A stretch of DNA of 42,050 nucleotides from Halieaceae bacterium. GTDB lineage: Bacteria > Pseudomonadota > Gammaproteobacteria > Pseudomonadales > Halieaceae. Positions 26,422 through 35,721 of the stretch are shown here, piece after piece. Position 1 is the first letter of the stretch. Every line of letters begins with the position of its first letter. The position numbers and the translations under genes were made by a program. Location: positions 1 through 42,050 of the forward strand of contig VMDB01000030.1 of NCBI GenBank assembly GCA_008081075.1. Reading direction: 5' to 3'. The notes beneath the pieces were generated by a model, which was given only the letters and a program-made list of their open reading frames with translations, was not told the origin of the DNA and searched no databases.

Positions 26422-29307
26422 ATGCAAACAGGCAGTGAATCAGTAGAACAACAAAGCGTTGCAGCCACGCCGGCAGCGACCAGAGAAAATCCTAACCCCA
26501 CTCGCCTGACCGCGACCGCACCCGGACAACTCCGTGTCATCAAGCGCAACGGCACGGTAGTCCCGTTTGAAGACAGCAAAATCACGGTCGCCATCACCAA
26601 GGCATTTTTGGCGGTGGAAGGCGGCACTGCCGCGGCGAGCAGCCGCATCCATCAAACCGTTGCGAACCTGACCGCTCAGGTCGTTGCCACCTTCAAGCGG
26701 CGCATGCCGTCAGGCGGAACGCTGCACATCGAAGATATTCAGGACCAGGTTGAGCTGGAGCTGATGCGCGGCGGGGAGCACAAGATCGCTCGGGACTACG
26801 TCATCTATCGCGAAGCAAGACGTCAAGAGCGCGATGCCCGCGTGGCGCTGTCCCCGGAATCTCAGGCGGCAGCCAAGGGTATCAATATCGTGCAGCCTGA
26901 TGGCAGTCGGCAGCCGCTGGATATTGAACGCATCGGCACCATCGTGGCCGAGGCCTGTGCTGGCCTGCAGGACGTCAGTGAGTCGGCCATTATCGACGAG
27001 GCTTTGCGCAACCTCTATGACGGCGTGTCGGCGAGAGAGTGCAGCACCTCGCTGGTGATCACCGCGCGCACAATGATCGAGCAGGAACCCAACTACAGTT
27101 ACGCCGCAGCGCGGTTGCTGCTCGATGACCTGCGCGCAGAGGGTTTGACCTTCCTCGGCGTGGCGGAGAGTGCCACGCAGGCAGAGATGGAAGCCTACTA
27201 CCCGCAAGCGCTCAAAGCGTTTATTGCGCGCGGTATCGAACTCGAGTTACTGGCACCGAATTTGGCGGAGTTTGATCTCGATTTACTCGGGGAAGCGTTG
27301 CAGGCAGAGCGCGACCTCAAGTTTACCTATCTGGGTCTGCAAACACTCTACGATCGATACTTTATCCACAGTGACGAGGTTCGGTTTGAGCTACCCCAGA
27401 TTTTCTTTATGCGGGTAGCCATGGGATTGGCCACTCGGGAAGACGATCGCAACGCTCGCGCTATCGAGTTCTACCGGCTCCTTTCGTCCTTCGATTACAT
27501 GAGCTCTACGCCGACGCTGTTCAATTCAGGCACGTTACGGCCACAGCTCAGTTCCTGCTACCTGACCACCGTGCCGGATGATCTGTTTGGCATTTACGGC
27601 GCCATTCAGGACAACGCCATGCTGTCCAAATTTGCTGGCGGCCTGGGGAATGACTGGACCCCGGTCAGAGCCTTGGGCGCTTACATCAAAGGCACCAATG
27701 GCAAGAGTCAGGGCATTGTTCCCTTTTTGAAGGTCGTGAACGACACGGCTGTCGCCGTTAACCAGGGCGGCAAGCGCAAGGGGGCCGTGTGCGCCTACTT
27801 GGAGACTTGGCACTTGGACATCGAGGAATTCCTCGATCTACGCAAGAACACCGGTGATGACCGTCGCCGCACCCACGACATGAATACCGCAAACTGGATT
27901 CCAGACCTGTTCATGAAGCGCGTGTTCGAGGATGGCGAATGGACGCTGTTTTCCCCCAATGACGTCCCCGATTTGCACGACTTGTATGGCACTGCGTTTG
28001 AAGAACGCTACGAGCACTACGAGCAAATGGCCCGTAATGGCGAACTCAAACTGCACAAAACCCTGAAGGCACAAAACCTGTGGCGAAAGATGCTGGGGAT
28101 GATCTTTGAGACGGGCCACCCCTGGATGACCTTCAAAGACCCGTGCAACCTGCGCTCACCTCAGCAGCATTGCGGGGTCGTGCACTCGTCGAACCTGTGT
28201 ACCGAAATCACACTCAATACCAACTCAGAAGAAATCGCCGTCTGTAACCTAGGCTCGGTCAACCTGCCGCAACACATCGAGAACGGCGAACTTAATCTGG
28301 ACAAACTGCGCAGCACCGTGCGCACCGCGATCCGCATGTTGGACAACGTGATCGACATCAACTACTACTCCGTGCCGCAAGCGGAAACCTCCAATTTCCG
28401 CCATCGCCCGATTGGTTTAGGCCTGATGGGCTTCCAGGACGCGCTCTACCGCATTGATGCGCCCTACGGATCTGATGAGGCCGTGACCTTCGCCGACAGA
28501 TCCATGGAAGCCATCAGCTACTATGCCATTGAGGCCTCGAGCGAGCTGGCGAGTGAGCGTGGCACTTACTCGTCCTACGACGGCTCCCTCTGGAGCAGAG
28601 GCATTTTCCCGCTGGATTCGCTCGACATCCTGATCGAGCAACGCGGCGAGAAGTACATCGATGTCAATCGGGACAGGACCCTCGACTGGGACGCCCTCAA
28701 GGCAAAGGTTGCTGCGGCGGGTATGCGCAACTCAAACGTCATGGCGATTGCGCCCACCGCGACCATTGCCAATATCACCGGCGTATCGCAGTCCATCGAG
28801 CCCACGTATCAAAATCTGTACGTGAAATCGAATCTTTCTGGTGAGTTCACAGTTGTGAACCCCTATCTGGTCAATGACCTCAAAAGCCGTGATCTGTGGG
28901 ACAAAGTGATGGTCAATGACCTGAAGTACTTTGACGGGAGCGTGCAAAAAATTGATCGTATCCCCGCGGACCTCAAAGCCAAATATGCAACTGCATTTGA
29001 AGTAGAACCACGGTGGCTTGTCGATAGCGCCAGCCGCCGACAAAAGTGGATCGATCAAGCCCAGTCACTCAACCTCTATATCAACAACGCTAGCGGTAAA
29101 AAACTCGACGTGACCTACCGTATGGCCTGGTACAGCGGTTTGAAAACGACTTACTACCTGCGGTCACTCGCTGCAACGGGCACCGAGAAGTCCACCGTGA
29201 GTACCGGGAACCTCAACGCCGTATCCAATGCGACAGAAGCACCACAGCCTGCGCCTGTGCCAAAAGCCTGTTCGCTGGATGATCCAGATTGTGAAGCCTG
29301 TCAATAA
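26422..29307 (+). CDS. nrdA: Class Ia ribonucleotide reductase large subunit with two ATP-cones
   Basis: Reduces ribonucleoside diphosphates to deoxyribonucleotides with NrdB. From ATG 26422 it has 961 residues. Two ATP-cone-like regulatory domains stand in tandem, about 37-130 (LRVIKRNGTVVPFEDSKI) and 154-236 (NIVQPDGSRQPLDIERI), as in the Pseudomonas aeruginosa enzyme. Catalytic residues are C379 (SSCYLTT), N591-x-C593-x-E595 (NLCTE) and C608 (AVCNLGS), and the tail ends in redox cysteines (CSLDDPDCEACQ). An in-frame TTG at 26362 would add 20 residues. It is followed after 28 bp by nrdB. Confidence 0.96.
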   Translation: MQTGSESVEQQSVAATPAATRENPNPTRLTATAPGQLRVIKRNGTVVPFEDSKITVAITKAFLAVEGGTAAASSRIHQTVANLTAQVVATFKRRMPSGGTLHIEDIQDQVELELMRGGEHKIARDYVIYREARRQERDARVALSPESQAAAKGINIVQPDGSRQPLDIERIGTIVAEACAGLQDVSESAIIDEALRNLYDGVSARECSTSLVITARTMIEQEPNYSYAAARLLLDDLRAEGLTFLGVAESATQAEMEAYYPQALKAFIARGIELELLAPNLAEFDLDLLGEALQAERDLKFTYLGLQTLYDRYFIHSDEVRFELPQIFFMRVAMGLATREDDRNARAIEFYRLLSSFDYMSSTPTLFNSGTLRPQLSSCYLTTVPDDLFGIYGAIQDNAMLSKFAGGLGNDWTPVRALGAYIKGTNGKSQGIVPFLKVVNDTAVAVNQGGKRKGAVCAYLETWHLDIEEFLDLRKNTGDDRRRTHDMNTANWIPDLFMKRVFEDGEWTLFSPNDVPDLHDLYGTAFEERYEHYEQMARNGELKLHKTLKAQNLWRKMLGMIFETGHPWMTFKDPCNLRSPQQHCGVVHSSNLCTEITLNTNSEEIAVCNLGSVNLPQHIENGELNLDKLRSTVRTAIRMLDNVIDINYYSVPQAETSNFRHRPIGLGLMGFQDALYRIDAPYGSDEAVTFADRSMEAISYYAIEASSELASERGTYSSYDGSLWSRGIFPLDSLDILIEQRGEKYIDVNRDRTLDWDALKAKVAAAGMRNSNVMAIAPTATIANITGVSQSIEPTYQNLYVKSNLSGEFTVVNPYLVNDLKSRDLWDKVMVNDLKYFDGSVQKIDRIPADLKAKYATAFEVEPRWLVDSASRRQKWIDQAQSLNLYINNASGKKLDVTYRMAWYSGLKTTYYLRSLAATGTEKSTVSTGNLNAVSNATEAPQPAPVPKACSLDDPDCEACQ

Positions 29308-29335
29308 GGGCGAGCTGTAATAGGAGACAAAACAC

Positions 29336-30577
29336 ATGCTGACTTGGGAAGATTACAACCAGGACGAAACGACGGCATTGGCGCCTGAACCGGCGGTCGT
29401 TGCCGCCGCTGCAGCAGCGCAAAGCGTCATGGATGAAGTGGCGGAGCCTGCAGAGGAAACGCACTCAGCGGAGCCCACACCAGAAGCCATGCAAGCAGCA
29501 GAAGCCGCTATCGCCAACATGGACACCTCAGCAGCGGTTGAAGAGTTGGAGATGGGCGCGTCGCGTGTGTCGGTAGATGAAAAGGCAATGATTAACTGTC
29601 GCGCTGATCTCAATCAGCTGGTGCCGTTCAAGTACGACTGGGCGTGGCAGAAGTACCTTGACGGCTGCGCCAACCACTGGATGCCTCAAGAAATTAATAT
29701 GACGGCAGACGTCGCGACTTGGAGGAGTAAAGAGGGCTTGAGTGAGGACGAGCGTCGTATCGTCATGCGTTCGCTGGGCTACTTTTCAACCGCTGACTCG
29801 CTGGTTGCCAACAATTTGGTGCTGGGAATCTATCGACTGGTAACTAATCCCGAATGTCGCCAGTATTTGCTTCGTCAAGCCTTCGAAGAAGCCATTCACA
29901 CGCACGCCTACCAGTACTGCATCGAGTCACTGGGAATGGATGAAGGCGCAGTGTTCAATATGTATCGCGAGGTTCCCTCAGTCGCCAAGAAAGCGGCATG
30001 GTCTATCAGCCATACGCATATTCTTTCAGATCCGAACTTCAATACCGGCACGCTGGAAGCAGACCAGCAGTTACTGCGCAACCTGATCGGGTTCTACGCC
30101 GTGACCGAGGGTATTTTCTTCTACTGCGGATTTACCCAGATTCTATCGATGGGCCGACGCAACAAAATGACCGGGGTTGCGGAACAGTTCCAGTACATCT
30201 TGCGCGATGAGTCCATGCATCTGAATTTTGGCATCGATGTGATTAACCAGATCAAGCTCGAAAACCCCAGATTGTGGACGCCAGAATTCAAGGAAGAGGT
30301 AACGCAAATGATACTCGAGGGCACAGCTATCGAGATCGAATACGCGCGCGACACGATGCCCCGGGGCGTGCTCGGTATGAATGCGGCTATGATGGAAGAG
30401 TACCTGCACTTTATCGCCAACCGTAGACTCACCCAGTTAGGTCTGGCTGAGCAGTTCCCGGGGGCGCAGAACCCCTTCCCCTGGATGTCAGAAATCATGG
30501 ATCTGCGTAAAGAGAAGAACTTCTTCGAAACGCGCGTCATTGAATACCAAACTGGCGGGGCCCTTAACTGGGACTAG
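29336..30577 (+). CDS. nrdB: Class Ia ribonucleotide reductase small subunit
   Basis: Di-iron protein that generates the tyrosyl radical used by NrdA. Iron ligands are visible as D154 (STADSL), E185 and H188 ([10 protein letters not shown]), the Glu of [11 protein letters not shown], and Glu and His in [12 protein letters not shown]. The radical tyrosine is Y192. The C-terminus [18 protein letters not shown] is the usual R2 tail that docks into R1. The first 75 or so residues are Ala/Glu-rich and probably disordered, as in Pseudomonas NrdB. The length is 413 residues. AGGAGA lies just upstream and a strong terminator follows. Confidence 0.96.
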   Translation: MLTWEDYNQDETTALAPEPAVVAAAAAAQSVMDEVAEPAEETHSAEPTPEAMQAAEAAIANMDTSAAVEELEMGASRVSVDEKAMINCRADLNQLVPFKYDWAWQKYLDGCANHWMPQEINMTADVATWRSKEGLSEDERRIVMRSLGYFSTADSLVANNLVLGIYRLVTNPECRQYLLRQAFEEAIHTHAYQYCIESLGMDEGAVFNMYREVPSVAKKAAWSISHTHILSDPNFNTGTLEADQQLLRNLIGFYAVTEGIFFYCGFTQILSMGRRNKMTGVAEQFQYILRDESMHLNFGIDVINQIKLENPRLWTPEFKEEVTQMILEGTAIEIEYARDTMPRGVLGMNAAMMEEYLHFIANRRLTQLGLAEQFPGAQNPFPWMSEIMDLRKEKNFFETRVIEYQTGGALNWD

Positions 30578-30595
30578 TCACTTACCCTTATCTCA

Positions 30596-30617
30596 GGGCG
30601 CTTCGGCGCCCTTTTTT
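30596..30617 (+). terminator. Intrinsic terminator of nrdAB
   Basis: GGGCGC and GCGCCC pair around a stable TTCG tetraloop, followed by six T (30612-30617). This is a textbook Rho-independent terminator and marks the boundary between the housekeeping block and the accessory region. Confidence 0.92.
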
Positions 30618-30709
30618 GTGTCTGACTCCCCACTTTTTTATCCCCCGAGAATTCGTTCTTCCGGCATGGGAGCGCTACACTCGTCTCTCACAAAAAAAGG
30701 AGCACGGCC

Positions 30710-31663
30710 ATGTCACTTTGGGATCGCATTGACGCTGAGAGCAGACCCCCGCTAGAGGCATTATGGGAAGCGCTTCCCGGAGGCCTAAACGGCATCCCCG
30801 ATATCGTCGCTCGCAGAGCCGCCATGTCGGCGTCGAGAGCCGCCGCACCAAAAGGTACCTTCCCTCAACTACAGATTACTGAGCATCAATACCCGGGGCC
30901 GGACGGGAGCTTGACCTTACGGCTTTACCGGCCCGAGACGGCGGCGGCGTTATCACCCGGGCTGATATATATCCATGGCGGCGGCATGATCATGGGAGAC
31001 CTCGAGAGTCAGGACGAGAACATGCGAGAGGCAGCCACCGAGCTAAACATGCCGATTGCTTCTATCGACTACCGCAAGGCGCCCGAGCACCCATATCCTG
31101 CAGCCCCCGAGGATTGCTACGCCGGTGTCAGTTGGGTGTTTGCCAATACCGAAACGCTGGGCATGGACCCGACCAATATAGGTCTGATGGGCGCCTCTGC
31201 GGGTGGCGGTCTCGCACTCGCGACGGCGTTGATGCTGCGAGATCGTGGGGGCCCCGAGCTAGCCTACCTGTTACCCATTTATCCAATGATCGACGATAGA
31301 CATGCCACGCCCTCCTCTCACGAGGTGGTTGATATCGGCATCTGGGATCGCGCAGGCTCGATAGAGGCTTGGGGCTGGTACTTGAGCGGTGCCGAGGCCG
31401 ACGCCTACGCTGCACCCGCCCGTGCCGAGGATCTATCGAGGCTACCACCGAGTTATATTGATGTCGGAGATCTCGACTTGTTTCGCGATGAAGATATTAC
31501 CCTTGCACAGCGGCTCTCTGCAGCCGGCGTCCCGGTGGAGTTTCATCTCTGGACAGGTGCATACCACGCTTCAGAGCTCTTCGCCCCGAAGGCGCGCCTC
31601 AGTCAGCAGATCTGGAACACCCGTTACCAAGCCATTAGACGTATGGCCGGGTTAGCCGAGTAA
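30710..31663 (+). CDS. Alpha/beta hydrolase, HSL-type esterase (family IV)
   Basis: Carboxylester hydrolase of the hormone-sensitive lipase family. The oxyanion-hole motif is H89-G-G-G92 (YIHGGGMIMGD), the nucleophile S163 sits in GASAGGG, and the triad is completed by D256 (DLDLFRDE) and H286 (GAYHASELF). There is no signal peptide, so it is probably cytoplasmic. The length is 317 residues. AAGGAG (about 30698-30703) precedes ATG 30710. Substrate is not visible; an ester or lactone formed in the oxygenase cluster is plausible by position only. Confidence 0.88.
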   Translation: MSLWDRIDAESRPPLEALWEALPGGLNGIPDIVARRAAMSASRAAAPKGTFPQLQITEHQYPGPDGSLTLRLYRPETAAALSPGLIYIHGGGMIMGDLESQDENMREAATELNMPIASIDYRKAPEHPYPAAPEDCYAGVSWVFANTETLGMDPTNIGLMGASAGGGLALATALMLRDRGGPELAYLLPIYPMIDDRHATPSSHEVVDIGIWDRAGSIEAWGWYLSGAEADAYAAPARAEDLSRLPPSYIDVGDLDLFRDEDITLAQRLSAAGVPVEFHLWTGAYHASELFAPKARLSQQIWNTRYQAIRRMAGLAE

Positions 31664-31769
31664 GCGCTCAGGTCCGGTTGAGGAGCGCAATAGGCCACGA
31701 CCATCTGCTCCACTGCTAAAAAGACTGATAAAGTCAGACCAATAGAAAAGCTACGAGAGGAGACAAATA

Positions 31770-32177
31770 ATGCAAAAAGGCCACTGCTTATGCGGCGATG
31801 TCCAATACGAGTTTGACGAAACCCAAGTCGGCTTCGGGTTGCACTGTCATTGCAAAGACTGCCAGAGAGTCACTGGCTCAGGCAAAGCAACTGTTATCTT
31901 GTTTCCTTTGGACGCGGTCTCAATTTCGGGTGAGTACAAGACCTTTGCTTCCTTGGGTTTTGAGGGCTCACATGTCAACCGCGGATTTTGTCCCAAGTGC
32001 GGTAGCCAGATGTTCACTTTTGTTGACGAACTACCGGGGCAGATCTTTATCAAGGCGGGTGGTATGGAGGACACCAGTTGGTTATCTGTAGAAACCACCT
32101 GCTGGACGAGCACGGCCCGGGACTGGCTCCCGGCAGATTGCGAGACTGCTTGTTTTGAGATGAATCCGGGGCTCTAA
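31770..32177 (+). CDS. GFA-family zinc-binding protein
   Basis: Member of the Gfa/CENP-V-like family (glutathione-dependent formaldehyde-activating enzyme fold). The zinc cysteines are visible: C6-x-C8, C26-x-C28-x2-C31 and C74-x2-C77. The length of 135 residues is typical. Most family members are of unknown activity, so a formaldehyde role is not claimed. An AGAGGAG ribosome site lies about ten bases upstream. It is separated from the esterase by 106 bp and from the receptor gene by 222 bp. Confidence 0.82.
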   Translation: MQKGHCLCGDVQYEFDETQVGFGLHCHCKDCQRVTGSGKATVILFPLDAVSISGEYKTFASLGFEGSHVNRGFCPKCGSQMFTFVDELPGQIFIKAGGMEDTSWLSVETTCWTSTARDWLPADCETACFEMNPGL

Positions 32178-32399
32178 CCAACCCAAGCCAAGGCCCCTGT
32201 CGCCCCACTTTGTAAATTTTAAGCCAGCGAAAACGCTCTAGCTACATAAAGGGCCTGGCAGACCTCCCTTCAACACGAAAAAAACAATCTGAATTGTTTG
32301 CATCTGCACTCCCAATATGCCAGCCTTGGGCGCAAAAACGTAGAAGCGGAAGTTACAGCAACCTAGCGTTAATCATAATTACTGAAATGTGGAGGTCCC
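32178..32399 (+). promoter_or_regulatory. Upstream region of the TonB-dependent receptor gene with inverted repeat
   Basis: AAACAAT (32282-32288) and ATTGTTT (32293-32299) form a perfect 7-bp inverted repeat around CTGA. The position, about 100 bp before the receptor start, suits an operator. GGAGG (32391-32395) is the ribosome site. No terminator for the preceding GFA gene was recognised. Confidence 0.4.
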
Positions 32400-34622
32400 A
32401 TGAGAGTCATCTTGTCACGTAAATCCCCCATTGCCTTGGCAATCACCATCGCTACGACCGGAACTGTCGGTTCACTGAGCACCGCCCCCGGTGCACAAGC
32501 GCAGGAAAGTCTGATTGAGGAGGTCGTGGTAACCGCAAGAAAGCGGGAAGAATCACTGCAAAATGTTCCTGTTGCGGTTACCGCCTTGTCGCCCTCGCAG
32601 ATCGAGCAAAGCGGCGTGCAAACCGTGATTGACGTTGCCAAACTCGTACCGAATGTCGAACTACATGCGGTAACTCAATCAGGGGCTTCATTGGGGGCTT
32701 CGATCCGAGGCATGGCATTTGATGACTTAGAAAAAAGCTACGAACCCACGGTAGGCGTGTCCATTGATGGCGTATTCATGGCCTCAAATTCTGGGGCTGT
32801 AGTCGATTTTTTTGATGTTGAAGCCATCGAAGTGCTCAGAGGGCCACAGGGTACTTTATATGGAAGAAATACAATCGCCGGTGTCATCAATATAAAACGC
32901 ACAAAACCTACAGGAGAGCTTGGCGTTAAACTGGAGGGGACATTCGCTAAACATGACCGGCAAGACCTGAAGGGCATTGTCAATTTACCTTTGGGGGAAA
33001 AGGGTGGGGTCAAGCTTCACTGGCGTGATCTAGAAATGGATTCACATCTCTATAACGAGACAACAAATCAACGCCCCTACAACAGAGATTCACAGGTTTG
33101 GGGGGCAGCAATCCGCTACGACTTTACTGATAACTTTACCGCTACCTTGTCTTACGACGACTACGAACATTGGACACAGCCGCCGGATGTCGTGGCCACA
33201 GGCACTGGAGACGCTGTTTTCTGCGCGTTTTTCTCACTCGGTTGCAATGCGGATTCAGGCGCCCTGTCAGAGGCAGGCGGATACAGAACCTCTTACGCCT
33301 CTGAGCAGATATACAGCTATTTATGGGGCGAAAACCTCACGCTGAACGCTGAATACTCCGGAAGCAACTACGCCATAAAATATATATACGGCGAGATGGA
33401 CTTTGAGGAGGAGGCATTTTTCAATTCATGGGGAGCGCCAACCCCCTTGTTCGAAGTACTCAGAGAACAAGAATACGAACAGAGCTCACACGAAATTCAG
33501 TATTTATCGGATTGGGATGGAGCCGTAAACATTGTAGCCGGACTCTACTACCTTGAGACCGAGTCCTACATTACGTCTGGCCCAAAAACCCAGTCACCCG
33601 CCGCTATGTTCACCACGACTCAGGATGCTGAAGCAACCGCCGTATTTGGCGAGGTCATCTGGGATCTTAATGACAACTGGACGCTGACTGCGGGTGCTCG
33701 GTGGACTAAAGAGGAGAAGGCGCTGGATAACAGAACCTTCGGATCCAATGAAGCACGCCGTGCAGACGCACCAATCGCCAACCGCTTAACACCTGACTAC
33801 GACGACACAAACGTGACATACAGGTTCGTTATTCAACGTGACCTGAGTTTCGGCATGGTTTACGGGTCTTACGCTACCGGCTACCGCGCAGGCGGATTCA
33901 ATGCTCGCGGAACCAACGATCCGACTGTAGGGCCTTATGAGTCAGAAGAAGTGGGAAGCTGGGAGTTGGGACTCCGAACACAGCCCACTGACCGTTCACA
34001 GTTCAACGTGACTGCATTTGTCGCAGAATATACGGATAAACAGCAATTTATTGTGACAGACGGTACTCAATGTGGTCTCGGAGCGACGTCCACATGTACA
34101 TTCATAAGAAACGCAGCCGAAACCACAAATCAAGGAATTGAAATCGAGGCAGTATGGATGCCCACGGAACGTCTCACGATTCGCGGCACCTACGGTTATT
34201 TGGATGCAGAGTTCGACTCCTACGATTTTGACGGCACAGATATTTCCGATCGTGCTCAGGTCATCTATGCACCAGAAAACACTTTCAGCTTAATGGCGGA
34301 CCACACGTCCACCGCTTTTGGAGGCTCATTAGTTCTTAGCGGCACATGGAGTTACAGAAGTGATATCTGGGGGGCCGCAGCTTATGAAAGCTATAACTAT
34401 GACACTGGGCCCGACATCAATATAGAGTCCCACAATCAACTTGATCTCAGTGCAACATGGTTACGTGACTTGGGGGCTGGTCAACTAAAATTGCTCGTTT
34501 ACGGAACAGATGTTTTAGACGGAGACGGTAGAGTGGCAAGGGCCTATGACGCGGGCGCATTCTCTTGGTCTGAACTGGTGCCCGGACGCCAGATTGGTCT
34601 AACCATTGGTTACGAGTTTTAG
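32400..34622 (+). CDS. TonB-dependent outer-membrane receptor
   Basis: Outer-membrane beta-barrel transporter energised by TonB-ExbBD. A signal peptide (1-34, ending GAQA) is followed by a TonB-box-like IEEVVVTAR (39-47), a plug domain with VPVAVTALSPSQIEQSG and RGPQGTLYGRNTIAGVINI, and a long barrel that ends in LTIGYEF with a C-terminal aromatic residue. The length of 740 residues is usual. The wording resembles receptors of marine proteobacteria that import organic compounds rather than classical siderophore receptors, but the ligand cannot be read. Codons look more A/T-rich by eye than in the flanking genes. It ends in a strong terminator, so it is a single-gene unit. Confidence 0.93.
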   Translation: MRVILSRKSPIALAITIATTGTVGSLSTAPGAQAQESLIEEVVVTARKREESLQNVPVAVTALSPSQIEQSGVQTVIDVAKLVPNVELHAVTQSGASLGASIRGMAFDDLEKSYEPTVGVSIDGVFMASNSGAVVDFFDVEAIEVLRGPQGTLYGRNTIAGVINIKRTKPTGELGVKLEGTFAKHDRQDLKGIVNLPLGEKGGVKLHWRDLEMDSHLYNETTNQRPYNRDSQVWGAAIRYDFTDNFTATLSYDDYEHWTQPPDVVATGTGDAVFCAFFSLGCNADSGALSEAGGYRTSYASEQIYSYLWGENLTLNAEYSGSNYAIKYIYGEMDFEEEAFFNSWGAPTPLFEVLREQEYEQSSHEIQYLSDWDGAVNIVAGLYYLETESYITSGPKTQSPAAMFTTTQDAEATAVFGEVIWDLNDNWTLTAGARWTKEEKALDNRTFGSNEARRADAPIANRLTPDYDDTNVTYRFVIQRDLSFGMVYGSYATGYRAGGFNARGTNDPTVGPYESEEVGSWELGLRTQPTDRSQFNVTAFVAEYTDKQQFIVTDGTQCGLGATSTCTFIRNAAETTNQGIEIEAVWMPTERLTIRGTYGYLDAEFDSYDFDGTDISDRAQVIYAPENTFSLMADHTSTAFGGSLVLSGTWSYRSDIWGAAAYESYNYDTGPDINIESHNQLDLSATWLRDLGAGQLKLLVYGTDVLDGDGRVARAYDAGAFSWSELVPGRQIGLTIGYEF

Positions 34623-34636
34623 ATCACTGACCTCTC

Positions 34637-34666
34637 AAAAAAGCCACCCTCGGGTGGCTTTTTTTT
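34637..34666 (+). terminator. Intrinsic terminator after the TonB-dependent receptor gene
   Basis: AAGCCACC (34641-34648) and GGTGGCTT (34653-34660) enclose CTCG, and an eight-base T-run (34659-34666) follows. The A-run before the stem extends pairing and could allow some termination in the other direction. Confidence 0.9.
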
Positions 34667-34719
34667 GCCTCTTGATCCACTCTGATCGCCAATAAGAACT
34701 CAGAAGCAGGGGAAATTTT

Positions 34720-35721
34720 ATGATGCAATCTGTCGTGTTGGCGAGGCGGCCAGTAGGTAACCCTGTTGAGACGGATTTTGCGCTTCTTGACGCGCCACTG
34801 CCAGTGGTCGGTGAAGGGGGTTTCCTCACTCGCAACGATTTTATTTCCCTAGATGCCGGTTTTCGCAACTGGATGAACGAGGACTCGGGTGATGACGTGC
34901 TAGCCGCCATGGCGTTGAACGAACCGGTGATGGGTCTGGTGCTCGCCGAGGTGATTGACTCGAAACATCCAGATTACGCAGTTGGCGACAAGCTCATGGC
35001 GCGTTTCGCCTGGCAAACGCACAGCCTGAGTGATGGTAGCGATTTTATTGCGCGACTACCCTATGAACTGGAATTCAACCCCAGCGCCTACATGGGTGTA
35101 CTCGGTGACACCGGGATGTCCGCCTACTTTGGCATCACCGATATCGCCAAACCTACCGCAGATGACTGCGTTTTAATCAGCGGAGCAGGCGGTGCAGTGG
35201 GCACCATTGCGGGCCAGATCGCCAAGCTTTTGGGTGCTCGCGTTGTAGGCATTGTCGGATCACAGAAAAAAGCCGACTGGATCTGCCAAACTTTGGGTTA
35301 TGACGCTGCCGTATTACGATCTGGCGAAACACCGCTTGCGGAAGCCATCCAAGCGGTCTGCCCCGACGGTGTAGATGTATTTTTTGATAACGTCGGCGGG
35401 CAAACGCTGGAAGCCGCTATCACCAACATGAACCATCGGGGCCGCCTGGTGCTATGCGGTGCAATCTCGGGCTACGGCGTCACCCCTTATGGCCCTAGTA
35501 ACCTCTTTGAGCTGATTACCAAAGAGCTGTCGGTCGAGGGTTTTATGACGCATTTTCGGCACGACCGCTATGATGAAGCGCGAGCGCAACTCTCTGCCTG
35601 GCTTCGCGAGGGTGTGATTCAATCTCCGGAGCATCGCCTCGTGGGCATCGAAAACGTCGGCAAAGCTTTTGCGGATCTATTTGCCGGGGAGAACTTCGGC
35701 AAAACCATCGTTGAATTATGA
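34720..35721 (+). CDS. Zinc-free MDR NAD(P)H oxidoreductase, PTGR/CurA-like (copy 1)
   Basis: Medium-chain dehydrogenase/reductase of the prostaglandin reductase/CurA type, expected to reduce C=C bonds of enones using NADPH. The GroES-like N-terminal half contains ISLDAGFRNWM, and the Rossmann half has SGAGGAVGTIAGQIAKLLGARVVGI and the family stretch VFFDNVGGQTLEAAI. No structural-zinc cysteine cluster is visible. The length is 333 residues. AGGGGA lies just upstream of ATG 34720, with a second ATG one codon later. It stands alone after the receptor terminator. Two paralogues lie further on (37544-38548 and 39012-40022). Confidence 0.85.
   Translation: MMQSVVLARRPVGNPVETDFALLDAPLPVVGEGGFLTRNDFISLDAGFRNWMNEDSGDDVLAAMALNEPVMGLVLAEVIDSKHPDYAVGDKLMARFAWQTHSLSDGSDFIARLPYELEFNPSAYMGVLGDTGMSAYFGITDIAKPTADDCVLISGAGGAVGTIAGQIAKLLGARVVGIVGSQKKADWICQTLGYDAAVLRSGETPLAEAIQAVCPDGVDVFFDNVGGQTLEAAITNMNHRGRLVLCGAISGYGVTPYGPSNLFELITKELSVEGFMTHFRHDRYDEARAQLSAWLREGVIQSPEHRLVGIENVGKAFADLFAGENFGKTIVEL

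Noticed and set aside
26710-27207. Long open frame on the opposite strand of nrdA (165 codons)
   Set aside because: It lies entirely inside a highly conserved gene, shows no family motif, and is the kind of antisense opening expected in GC-rich coding DNA.
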